A stretch of DNA of 26,607 nucleotides from JAUSKF01 sp964545345 (lineage in GTDB: Bacteria > Patescibacteriota > Minisyncoccia > UBA6257 > WO2-44-18). The stretch lies in contig CAZJFE010000009.1 of NCBI GenBank assembly GCA_964545345.1, positions 1 through 26,607 on the forward strand, read 5' to 3'. Every line of letters starts with the position of its first letter. Positions within the stretch are counted from its first letter, which is position 1. The notes below the pieces were generated by a model, which did not search any database, was not told where the DNA came from, and saw nothing but the letters and a program-made list of their open reading frames with translations. This document shows positions 1 through 8,298 of this stretch, piece after piece. The position numbers and the translations under genes are program-made.

Positions 1-75
1 ATCGGTATCGGCACCAACACCCCCGGAACCAAATTGGATGTGGGAGGATTTGCCAACATCAAAGGAAATTTGACG
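1..75 (+). repeat. Internal direct repeat of the adhesin gene, copy 1
   Basis: Bases 1-75 match 691-765 with only one difference (around 66/756) before the copies diverge. The two copies are 690 bases apart and mark the start of each roughly 230-residue protein repeat. The near identity of the DNA suggests recent duplication or gene conversion. The window starts exactly inside one copy. Confidence 0.9.
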
Positions 76-3000
76 GTAGCGGGAACTTCTACGGTTGGAT
101 CAATCCTTGCCACCACTACCATCTACATCGCTACTTCTTCCCCGGCCGCGAACACTCAATTAGTTGTTGGAGGTCCGGTATACGCGCGCAGTATCGGTAT
201 TGGCAGAACAGCCACTACCACAGAGGGTGGCTTGCAAGCTGGTGTCTCCGATTTGACTTATCTTCAGGTTAGAAACTTAGTCAGTTGCACTGGAGACATA
301 GAAACAGATGCGGCTGGAGTTTTGCACTGTGGAACGGATACGGGAGGTAGCGTCGGAGGAAATGATTTTGATATTCAATTCAATGATGCCGGTACCGCCG
401 TCGGACTTTCTAGTTTAACCTTCGATAAATCAACAAGCCTGTTGATGACGGGCGGTGATTTCTCTATCGTTGGTTCCGATTTGAACATCAGCAATGGCAT
501 TGGCGCTACCTCTACTTTCTCCGGAGGTTATGGAAAATTGGGTATCGGTAGCACTTCACCATTCGCTCAATTCGCTATAGAAGCGGTGAACGCTGATATC
601 TATGGGGCCGGTTCCTCCACTCCGATCTTCGTCATCGGCGATTCCGGATCTTCTTCATCGCTGTTTGTCGTCTCCGGCGTAGATGGTTCTATCGGTATCG
701 GCACCAACACCCCCGGAACCAAATTGGATGTGGGAGGATTTGCCAACATCAAAGGGAATTTGACTGTTTCTGCAACGACTACCGCCGGGGCGTTTAACGC
801 GACCAATACGATCAGCGTGGCGACTTCTTCTCCTGCCGCTTCAGCTTTGTCGGTATTAGGACACACAATTCTTGGCGGTAATTTGGCTGTTACCGGTTCC
901 ACTTTCAAACTAGATGGCTTCACTAGCTGTAGCGGCTTGTCTAACGGCGGCAAACTAACAACTGATGCGGACGGCGCCGTTACTTGTTCTGCTGATGTTT
1001 CCGGAGGAGCGGCTTCACCGGCAGGAAATGACACAGATGTTCAATTCAATGATGGTGGGACGACGGCCGGATTTTCTAACTTGGCCTTCACTAAGTCCAC
1101 TAGTCTGTTGACGACCGGCGACCTTTCCTTAGTGGGGTCTGATCTAAACTTTGGCAATGGAGCGTCGGGAGCGGCGACTTCAACAATTAGCGGCCAATAT
1201 GGAAAATTAGGCTTCGCGACAACGGCGCCTTACGCGCAAGTGGCTATTGAATATGATCAAAATATTGTTGGTTCAAGCACGCCGGTATTTGTAGTAAGCG
1301 ATTCAGGTAGTTCTTCGCCTGCTTTTGAAATTAGTTATGGCGGCACCAGTACTTTTGGAGGCGACGCGGTCTTTAGAGGGGTGATTACAACGGATGCCAA
1401 ATCTACTGGACAAGGGTTAACATTCCGAGCTTCCGGTAGCGGAACCGGCGCGACTTCTACGGGCAGTATTTATTTCCAGGATTCCGGCGGAACCACTCGC
1501 GGAAGATTCCAGGCCGAAGTTAAGGATAACGGCGATGGGGCGGATGGCGCAGTGACAAACCTTTCTCAGACATCTGCTACATATGAGTGTGACAAGGACG
1601 ATATTCCAGATACCGGAGCTGTTTCTACGGCTACCGGCGCCTCCTGCGCTTCGGTGGATCTTGGTTTTAGTACTGCCGCCGGCCCCGGAGATGAATATCC
1701 GACGATGGCAACTTCCGGTAGTAATTATATTCAAGTTGCAACTACCGCTACCGCCTGGTTGGTTCCCGGTGACGAAATTATGATTATTCAAATGGAATCA
1801 GCCGCTACCAGTACAGGTGGAACCGGTTTACTACCAAACGCTTCTTCTACTCCTTCCGGAGCCATAGGTTATTATGAATTTAAAATTGTTGACGAAATTA
1901 CTAATACTGGCAGGATTGCCGTTACTTCTAATCTTGAGCATACGTATTACGATGATGATTTACGCAATCAAGCTCAAGTAATCCGGGTGCCGAATTGGAG
2001 CTCATTAACTATTGAAGAGGGGGAAACATTAACAGTTCGACGATATGCAACAACGACTTATACTTCTGCCGGCACTCCTGATGGGACATCAGGCAATACC
2101 GGTGTTGGCGGTATCCTAGTATTTAGGGTTAGTGGTGAACTGACCATCACCGCTAAAAAAGGTATTGACGTAAGCGGAAAAGGACATATCGGCGGTATAT
2201 TTTCCACGACTACTGCAATTGGTGGCATAGTTTTAACCGGCAACGCTGGTAATGATGGAAATATCGGAGGCGCTGGTTATGGCGGTTTTGGTCCCGGCGG
2301 AGGGGGTCCCGGATTTGGTGGTGGTGGCGGCGGTGGAGGAACTGGCGATGCAACTCACGCTGGCGGCGGGGGAGGCGGAGGAGGATCCGGTGGCTATGGC
2401 GCTGGGGGTAGTTATGCTATTCCAACAATGGATGGAGTAAATGGCGCTGGCGGTGGCGCTGGCGGCGTTGGCGCTCTTTTAGGCGGCGCCTCTGGCGGCG
2501 GCGCCTCTGGCGGCGGCGGCGGTAGCGCGGCAACTAGTACTCCCTATCTGCCAAGAGATCTTTCCAGGATCGGCATTGGTAGCGGCGGAGGGGCTGGTGG
2601 CGGCGGCGGTGGTGGCGGCGGCGGTGGAACCGCGGATGCTGTTGGTGGCGCCGGTGGCGCCGGTGGTATCGGGAAAAACGGCGGTGCCGGTGGCGGCTCA
2701 ATCATAATTTTCGCGAACGCGATTACAATGAGCACTACATCCGACAACGCAATTATCGCCAACGGTTTGGCCGGTGGTAATGGTTCCACTGGAACTAACG
2801 GTACGGCTGGCACTAGCGGCGTTCAAGGCGGTGGCGGTGGAGGCGGTGGAGGCGCCGGCGGCGCCGGCGGCAGCGGATCAGGCGGGGCAATATTTATTAA
2901 AACCGGGACGATTACCTTCAGTGAAGGCGCCCCGGTGGAACCATGGCTAGCGGCAACATCTTCTGCAGAATCTACTGGTGTCGGCGGAAATGGCGGCGCA

Positions 3001-5028
3001 GGTGCGGGATCCACTGATAGCGGTGGCGGTGGCGGTGGCGGTGGCGGTTGCCCCGGTGGCAATAGAGGTGGCGACGGAGCGACTAATGATTCTCAAGATC
3101 CGACTCCTGGAGGTCAGGTTTGTGTCGGATCTGCTGGATCTCCCGGATTCATTCGTTTAGATTATGATTCTCAAACTAGCGCTGAACGCGGTTTGATTGC
3201 TCCAGGACCTGTTCACTTATCCACGAACAACTTCGGAGAATTCCACGCCGGGTCGTTTAATACCGTCGCGGCTGACATCGCGGAAAGATTCCCTGTGTTG
3301 GATGACTCAATTGAGCCGGGAGATGTGGTTTCAATTTCTAGTAGAATTGCAGGGAATAACGATACCTTGCGGGCCTCCGCTTATCTGGAAAAAGCGGCTA
3401 GACCATACGATCCCGGAGCAGTGGGTGTGGTTTCTACCGAGCCGGGTATTGAGCTAGGCAAGGAAGAGTTTAAGAATCAACCGACCCGCCCGGTGGGTAT
3501 TGGAGGCCGTGTTCCGGTTAAAGTTATTAACGAAAATGGAGCAATTAAGCCAGGAGATTTTCTGACGACTTCCAGTTTGCCGGGATACGCGATGAAAGCC
3601 ACTCGATCGGGAACGATGATTGGACGGGCTTTAGATTACTTTGACGCGCGGCAGGGCACAGTGATGGTTTTCTTGGACGTTGGATACCATTCAATTGGCT
3701 GGCGGACGGAGGTTGATGATACTTGGGATGGAGGATTACAGGGCGTTGGCTCTTCAACTCCAAATACGTTTGTGGTTGATCAGAAAGGTTTAGGCGATCT
3801 GCTACAACTGCAGAAAGATGGCATTGACCGGTTGTTAGTAAGGAGCAATGGAGCGGTAGAAATTTTGACTGAACCCCATGACGAAGATCCGGAGGATCGT
3901 TTGCTGGTGGTTAAATCCAATGACACTGAACTATTCACGATTAACGCTCGCGGAGATGTGGCAGTGAGGGGAGCTATCACCGTTCAAAACAATTCATTCG
4001 CCGGAAGTATTGTTACTAACGAAGGAGGCGAGGCGGAAGTGAATTTTGACTACCACCTTGGAACGGGCCGGCCGAGCGTCCAGCTAACCGCCGAGGGAGA
4101 AGAATTCGCCTTAGCCCAAATTGGCAAGTTCTTCCAAGATGATGAAGATAATTACTCCGGATTCCTAATCAAGACGGCAAAGTTGGATGGCGGAAAGCCG
4201 GCGGCGAGTACTACTGTCCACTATTTAGTGATTGGTAAGCCGAATGGTTATGTCAGCGCTACCGCTACTCCAATGAAAGTTATTTCTCCTGAAGAATCGG
4301 CCAGTTCTACTTCGACCATCATTGTCAGCGACGCGCCCCTAAGCGCTGAGGAAATGGCGGAGTTCCCAGTGATTACAATCAACGGCAATAATCCGGCTAG
4401 AATTGAGGCCGGAGCGACTTATAGTGATTTGGGCGCGATTGTTACTGATGATAAAAATGATAATTTAGGAGTTCAGGTAGAAGGAGCGGAAATTAACACG
4501 TCAGCAGTTGGAACTTACTATGTAATTTACACCGCAACCGATCAGGATGGTCATACTTCTACTGCCCGGCGTGAGGTGGTGGTTGAGCTAACTAATAACG
4601 AACAACCAACGACTAATGACGAACAACAGGGGGAATCGGCTGATCCGGTTGAAGAAGTAGTTAGTCCTGATTCGTCAGCTCCGACGTTACCAGTCGGAGA
4701 GCAGACTTCTGACGTCGGCTTCGTAAGTCCGGAGCCAGAGCCTATTGAAGAGGCGTCAAGTACCGATCCCACGACTGAAGAAATCATTAGTTCGGAGCCG
4801 GCTCCAGCCCCAGAGCCAGAACCAGTTGTTGAATCAGAACCAATATCCGAAACCACACCTGCCACGCCCGCAGAAACGGCCAGTTCGGAACCATCAACCG
4901 AGGAGGTTGTAACTTCGGAGCCGGTACCGGAACCCGCGCCAGAGCCAGCCTCTGAACCTGATCCGACCCCATCGGTAACCGAGCCAGAGCCAGCTCCTCT
5001 GAGTGATTCAGCACCTGAATCACTTTAG
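1..5028 (+). CDS. Giant glycine-rich, tail-fibre-like surface adhesin (5' end missing)
   Basis: The frame is open from base 1, so the gene begins outside the window; the first TTG (34) is not a real start. 1675 residues are visible. In order: two related blocks of about 230 residues (nt 1-690 and 691-1350) with fibre-like motifs such as GIGTNTPGTKLDV and QFNDGGT; a beta-rich region (about 1690-2250); a very glycine-rich core (2260-3080); a region with GDFLTTSSLPGYAMKAT resembling tail-fibre or adhesin head modules (3200-3700); a DUF5011-like immunoglobulin-type domain (about 4366-4590, ending in GTYYVIYTATDQDGHTS); and a Pro/Glu-rich tail. No C-terminal membrane anchor or sorting signal is visible, so attachment is unclear. 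It is probably secreted and structural. The exact ligand is unknown. The Pro-rich leftward ORFs opposite it are shadows of glycine codons. Confidence 0.85.
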   Translation: MGIGTNTPGTKLDVGGFANIKGNLTVAGTSTVGSILATTTIYIATSSPAANTQLVVGGPVYARSIGIGRTATTTEGGLQAGVSDLTYLQVRNLVSCTGDIETDAAGVLHCGTDTGGSVGGNDFDIQFNDAGTAVGLSSLTFDKSTSLLMTGGDFSIVGSDLNISNGIGATSTFSGGYGKLGIGSTSPFAQFAIEAVNADIYGAGSSTPIFVIGDSGSSSSLFVVSGVDGSIGIGTNTPGTKLDVGGFANIKGNLTVSATTTAGAFNATNTISVATSSPAASALSVLGHTILGGNLAVTGSTFKLDGFTSCSGLSNGGKLTTDADGAVTCSADVSGGAASPAGNDTDVQFNDGGTTAGFSNLAFTKSTSLLTTGDLSLVGSDLNFGNGASGAATSTISGQYGKLGFATTAPYAQVAIEYDQNIVGSSTPVFVVSDSGSSSPAFEISYGGTSTFGGDAVFRGVITTDAKSTGQGLTFRASGSGTGATSTGSIYFQDSGGTTRGRFQAEVKDNGDGADGAVTNLSQTSATYECDKDDIPDTGAVSTATGASCASVDLGFSTAAGPGDEYPTMATSGSNYIQVATTATAWLVPGDEIMIIQMESAATSTGGTGLLPNASSTPSGAIGYYEFKIVDEITNTGRIAVTSNLEHTYYDDDLRNQAQVIRVPNWSSLTIEEGETLTVRRYATTTYTSAGTPDGTSGNTGVGGILVFRVSGELTITAKKGIDVSGKGHIGGIFSTTTAIGGIVLTGNAGNDGNIGGAGYGGFGPGGGGPGFGGGGGGGGTGDATHAGGGGGGGGSGGYGAGGSYAIPTMDGVNGAGGGAGGVGALLGGASGGGASGGGGGSAATSTPYLPRDLSRIGIGSGGGAGGGGGGGGGGGTADAVGGAGGAGGIGKNGGAGGGSIIIFANAITMSTTSDNAIIANGLAGGNGSTGTNGTAGTSGVQGGGGGGGGGAGGAGGSGSGGAIFIKTGTITFSEGAPVEPWLAATSSAESTGVGGNGGAGAGSTDSGGGGGGGGGCPGGNRGGDGATNDSQDPTPGGQVCVGSAGSPGFIRLDYDSQTSAERGLIAPGPVHLSTNNFGEFHAGSFNTVAADIAERFPVLDDSIEPGDVVSISSRIAGNNDTLRASAYLEKAARPYDPGAVGVVSTEPGIELGKEEFKNQPTRPVGIGGRVPVKVINENGAIKPGDFLTTSSLPGYAMKATRSGTMIGRALDYFDARQGTVMVFLDVGYHSIGWRTEVDDTWDGGLQGVGSSTPNTFVVDQKGLGDLLQLQKDGIDRLLVRSNGAVEILTEPHDEDPEDRLLVVKSNDTELFTINARGDVAVRGAITVQNNSFAGSIVTNEGGEAEVNFDYHLGTGRPSVQLTAEGEEFALAQIGKFFQDDEDNYSGFLIKTAKLDGGKPAASTTVHYLVIGKPNGYVSATATPMKVISPEESASSTSTIIVSDAPLSAEEMAEFPVITINGNNPARIEAGATYSDLGAIVTDDKNDNLGVQVEGAEINTSAVGTYYVIYTATDQDGHTSTARREVVVELTNNEQPTTNDEQQGESADPVEEVVSPDSSAPTLPVGEQTSDVGFVSPEPEPIEEASSTDPTTEEIISSEPAPAPEPEPVVESEPISETTPATPAETASSEPSTEEVVTSEPVPEPAPEPASEPDPTPSVTEPEPAPLSDSAPESL
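691..765 (+). repeat. Internal direct repeat of the adhesin gene, copy 2
   Basis: Second copy of the near-identical 75-base segment at 1-75. It encodes the SIGIGTNTPGTKLDV module. Further copies may lie upstream of the window. Confidence 0.9.
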
Positions 5029-5046
5029 CGAGTGTTGGCGCTTTTT
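5002..5046. terminator. Hairpin(s) at the end of the adhesin gene, candidate bidirectional terminator
   Basis: A perfect 10-bp inverted repeat, AGTGATTCAG (5002-5011) and CTGAATCACT (5015-5024), with a 3-base loop, encodes the last residues of the adhesin. A short AGCG/CGCT stem with a T run (5027-5046) follows. It sits between convergent genes, so it could serve both. Confidence 0.5.
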
Positions 5047-6028
5047 ATCGGGATTGCTTATTGACCTCTTCGTAAACTGCTTTTGAAATTTCTGAAATAT
5101 TTTCCGCTAGCATATCAAGATCGTCGCCTCGATTCATAACGCAGAGAATGTAGGGGTGATTCGGGAAATAAATAATGCCGCAATCGTGCAGCTGCTGATG
5201 GCCAAGATATTCTCTTTCTCCGAATTTATGAGCAATTTGAATATTGTGAGGGACGCCACCGCCCAATCCACCGGAAAATCTCACCTCGCTCAAAATACCC
5301 AGCGCCTTATTGGAAGAGTTTTCATTCAGATATGAGGCGTTGTAAAGAATCCGAAAAAAAGAAGCGTAGTTCCTTACATTCATGAAGTCCTCTGTTCTTT
5401 CAATGGTCGGGGCGATAACGCCGACTTGAGCATAAACCTGATTCAGTATTTCCTCCTCCATTTTACTTAGTATTAAATGTAGAGCTTCATTATCAGAGTA
5501 AATGATCATTCGGCCGATCAACTCATCAACAGTATATGCGTTACCGATTTCTAATTTTTCCTTTGGTTGATAGTGCTGATTTCTGGTGTCCAAAGTATCC
5601 CGGTGGACTAATATCTGATTTAGAAAATTGGGATCTGTTTCCGATTGCTTAAGGGCGGCGATCATAATGGGAACCTTCAGGAGACTGGCTGGAGAAAATA
5701 GTTCTTTTTCGTTGATGCCGAACCAAGGTCCGTTATTCAAATCCCGGAAATAAACAGAGATATGCGAGGCCTTGTGAGTTCGCTTAAGCGTGTCAGTCAA
5801 GTCCGTAATTCTCTTTTTGATGGGAAGTAATTCAACAGCAACAAGCCCATCGCTTATCTCGCAGTCTAGCAGCGGGTTAATGAATTCAAACTCGCCCTTG
5901 CGTAGTGTGGCAATTTTTGATTGTCCGTAATCTTCTATGCTAAAGTTAGAAAATATTGTTCCAGCTATAATACCTAGAGCGAAGATTGATCCTGATAGAA
6001 TGTATTGCTTCATGCCCGGCGTATCCAT
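5045..6028 (-). CDS. Membrane-anchored SxxK serine hydrolase (class A beta-lactamase / PBP-like fold)
   Basis: 327 residues. An N-terminal hydrophobic segment (about 9-26) should anchor or export it, putting the catalytic domain outside. Visible active-site motifs are SxxK at Ser115-Lys118 (SLLK), SDN at 178-180, and KFG at 268-270 in place of the usual KTG/KSG. This is the three-motif set of the beta-lactamase/D-peptidase superfamily (beta-lactamase2 type). A role in peptidoglycan or cell-surface peptide hydrolysis is more likely than antibiotic resistance, but that is inference. A -10-like TATATA at 6038-6033 lies just before the ATG at 6028; an in-frame ATG at 6013 is an alternative start. 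It is transcribed divergently from the dockerin gene. Confidence 0.8.
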   Translation of the reverse strand: MDTPGMKQYILSGSIFALGIIAGTIFSNFSIEDYGQSKIATLRKGEFEFINPLLDCEISDGLVAVELLPIKKRITDLTDTLKRTHKASHISVYFRDLNNGPWFGINEKELFSPASLLKVPIMIAALKQSETDPNFLNQILVHRDTLDTRNQHYQPKEKLEIGNAYTVDELIGRMIIYSDNEALHLILSKMEEEILNQVYAQVGVIAPTIERTEDFMNVRNYASFFRILYNASYLNENSSNKALGILSEVRFSGGLGGGVPHNIQIAHKFGEREYLGHQQLHDCGIIYFPNHPYILCVMNRGDDLDMLAENISEISKAVYEEVNKQSR

Positions 6029-6069
6029 CTACTATATAGAAGAGACGTCTATTACGCTATAATAGGTAT
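6029..6069. promoter_or_regulatory. Divergent promoter region with -10 boxes next to both start codons
   Basis: On the + strand TATAAT (6058-6063) is followed by 6 bases and the ATG at 6070. On the - strand TATATA (6038-6033) is followed by 4 bases and the ATG at 6028. Both transcripts would have almost no 5' leader. The + strand signal is strong; the - strand signal is weaker. Neither has a clear -35. Confidence 0.6.
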
Positions 6070-7431
6070 ATGCGCGGAGAGCGATCTTTTTTAGTAACAT
6101 TTTTTGCGATCGGCTGTTTGTTGCCGCTCGGTTCCGTATTTGCCCAAGAATTAAGCTCAACGAATTACCGAGTTGCCGATCCGGTGGTCTTTCCGGGTGG
6201 CTATTCCACTTCTGACTCTTTTAAGCTGACCAGTGTAATTTCACAGCTGGTTACCGGAACCAGTTCTACCGGCAGTACTTTTAACATAAATTCTGGGTTT
6301 TTGTTTTTTCCGGCGGTAACTACTCCCACTTTATCGGCAACAGCCGGAAACGCGCAGGTGAGTTTATCCTGGACTTCAGCTACTGGCGTGCTCGGCTGGA
6401 CGGTTTCCAGTTACATAGTGGGTCAGTCTACCACCTCCGGTGGCCCCTATACTTATACAGACGTTGGAAATACCACCAGTTCAACCAGAACCGGACTGAC
6501 CAATGGGTCTACGTATTACTTTGTTATCCGCCCGGCCGATGCTTTTGGTTATGGTATAGCCACATCCAGTCAGACTTCTTCTACTCCAGTCGCGCCGCCA
6601 TCTCCACCGCCACCATCTCCTTCGCCGTCACCGAGTGGTGGCGGAGGTGGAGGAGGGGGCGGCGGGGGAGGGGGTGGGGCTGTTTCGGGCGCGGCGTCGG
6701 CAGTTTTTTCTGGGAGAGCTTATCCAAGAAGCGCCGTGACTTTATTAAAGGATGCTAATGTTGCGGCGAGCACAATCGCCGGTTCAGACTCCGAGTTTGC
6801 CTTTTTACTCAATAACATCACCGCGGGCACTTATATCTTCAGTGTGTATGGAGAAGACAGTCAGGGAAGGAGATCAAGTTTACAGACTTTTCCGGTTAGC
6901 TTAAGCGCCGGAGCTACAACTAACATTAGCGGAATTTTCATCGCCCCGACAATTGCCGTTGATAAAAGCGAAGTAAAAAAGGGGGATAATATAGCGATTT
7001 TTGGTCAGACTTCGGTCGCGTCCGAAGTAGTGATTAATGTTAATTCCGAGACCGAGCTTTTCGTGAAGACATTATCGGACAAAGACGGAATTTATCTTTA
7101 TAATTTAGATACGGTTGATTTAGAATACGGTCAGCATTTTGCTAGGTCTAAGTCGTCGTCGGCCAATGCCATTAGCGCTTTTAGTAAGAGTGTCGGGTTT
7201 GCTGTGGGCACGAAAAACGTGGCGGCGGTGGCGGAGGCGAAGGAGTCGGTGATTAGGGGAAGTGTTAATGGTGATAATAAAGTTAATTTGATAGATTTTT
7301 CCATTGTTGCCTATTGGTGGAACAGGATTTTAACTCCAACTGCTAAGGCGACTATTGATGATAAGTTGTGGCCGGACGGCAAGATCACCTTGAGAGATTT
7401 CAGTATTATGGCTTATTACTGGACTGGCTAA
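6070..7431 (+). CDS. Secreted fibronectin type III / dockerin-like protein
   Basis: 453 residues. A signal peptide (1-25, ending SVFA) is followed by an SSTNYRVADPV segment, a fibronectin type III domain (about 85-172), a Pro/Ser linker and a glycine run (about 173-205), two Ig-like or carboxypeptidase-regulatory-like regions (about 208-375), and a C-terminal duplicated dockerin-like module (about 395-453). The two dockerin repeats are NGDNKVNLIDFSIVAYWW and a second one with PDGKITLRDFSIMAYYW; both keep Asp/Asn calcium-loop positions. Dockerins bind cohesins, and the next two genes encode cohesin-like domains, so this protein is probably held on the surface by one of them. It is the first gene of a three-gene operon, with a -10 box 6 bases before the ATG. 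No enzymatic domain is visible. Confidence 0.85.
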   Translation: MRGERSFLVTFFAIGCLLPLGSVFAQELSSTNYRVADPVVFPGGYSTSDSFKLTSVISQLVTGTSSTGSTFNINSGFLFFPAVTTPTLSATAGNAQVSLSWTSATGVLGWTVSSYIVGQSTTSGGPYTYTDVGNTTSSTRTGLTNGSTYYFVIRPADAFGYGIATSSQTSSTPVAPPSPPPPSPSPSPSGGGGGGGGGGGGGGAVSGAASAVFSGRAYPRSAVTLLKDANVAASTIAGSDSEFAFLLNNITAGTYIFSVYGEDSQGRRSSLQTFPVSLSAGATTNISGIFIAPTIAVDKSEVKKGDNIAIFGQTSVASEVVINVNSETELFVKTLSDKDGIYLYNLDTVDLEYGQHFARSKSSSANAISAFSKSVGFAVGTKNVAAVAEAKESVIRGSVNGDNKVNLIDFSIVAYWWNRILTPTAKATIDDKLWPDGKITLRDFSIMAYYWTG

Positions 7432-7434
7432 AAT

Positions 7435-8298
7435 ATGAAAAAAACTATGAGAGTACTGCTACTTCTAATTATGATGGTGCCGGTAATCACGCTGGCGGCG
7501 GTTTTTGAGTTTGAGCCGAGCAAGACGGAGATGGGGGTCGGCGAAGTGGTGCGCTTAGAACTGCGGATGGATAGCCCGGAAAATGTTAACGCGGTCCAGG
7601 GCAGGATTGAGTTTCCGAAAGAAATTTTAGAGGTTAAAAGAATTAGTGAAGGCGTCTCAATCATTAATTTGTGGGTAGTTCGACCCAAGGCCGTTGATGG
7701 CAGAATAGAATTTTCCGGAGCTATTCCCGGCGGTTATCCGGCTTTTGATGGGGTTTTGTTCACCATTGATTTTTTGGCGAAGAAGCCGGGAAGCGCTAAA
7801 ATTTCTATTCAAAATGCCCTGGCTTTACTGAATGACGGAGAGGGGACAGAGACCTCGTTGATTAGAAAAGAAGCCATTATTACAGTTAGCGAAGCACCAA
7901 AAAATCTTCCTGATCCGGAAACTCAAGATCTAGACGCGCCGGAACTTTTTGGAATCACGGTTATTGATGGCGGAGAGCTGATTGGAGAAGGGAGGTTCGC
8001 GGTTTTCGCGACGCAAGATAAGGGATCCGGTCTCCGTCACTACGAAATTTTTGAAGGGAAGTCTTTTTTCAAGCCCGATCCAGATAAATGGCAGATCGCC
8101 GAGTCTCCTTATTTATTAATGGATCAGGATTTAAAGAGCTGGATAGCGGTCAAAGCGGTTGATAATCAGGGTAATGAGCGCGTTGTTTGGCTGGTGCCGA
8201 GTAGCTATGCTTTGAGGTTAATCCTGTTGACAATTTCCGCAATATTTATTTTGGCTTTGGTGGTATTATTAAAGATAAGAGCCAAATGGCGGCGTTAA
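7435..8298 (+). CDS. Cohesin-domain protein with C-terminal membrane anchor
   Basis: 287 residues. A signal peptide (about 1-22) precedes a cohesin-like beta-sandwich (about 24-155) that starts VFEFEPSKTEMGVGE and contains GRIEFPKEILEV and INLWVV, typical cohesin strand patterns. A second small beta domain follows. A C-terminal transmembrane helix (about 258-279) ends in the basic tail KIRAKWRR, placing the cohesin outside the cell. The start lies 3 bases after the dockerin gene stop and the end overlaps the next gene by 13 bases, so the three are co-transcribed. Likely role: surface receptor for the neighbouring dockerin. Confidence 0.85.
   Translation: MKKTMRVLLLLIMMVPVITLAAVFEFEPSKTEMGVGEVVRLELRMDSPENVNAVQGRIEFPKEILEVKRISEGVSIINLWVVRPKAVDGRIEFSGAIPGGYPAFDGVLFTIDFLAKKPGSAKISIQNALALLNDGEGTETSLIRKEAIITVSEAPKNLPDPETQDLDAPELFGITVIDGGELIGEGRFAVFATQDKGSGLRHYEIFEGKSFFKPDPDKWQIAESPYLLMDQDLKSWIAVKAVDNQGNERVVWLVPSSYALRLILLTISAIFILALVVLLKIRAKWRR

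Noticed and set aside
2544..3062. Two proline-rich leftward ORFs opposite the glycine-rich region
   Set aside because: They are reverse complements of glycine codon runs in the adhesin and have no start signals.
5045..6028. Calling the SxxK hydrolase an antibiotic-resistance beta-lactamase
   Set aside because: Motifs fit the superfamily, but KFG replaces KTG, it is membrane-anchored, and context is cell-surface biology.
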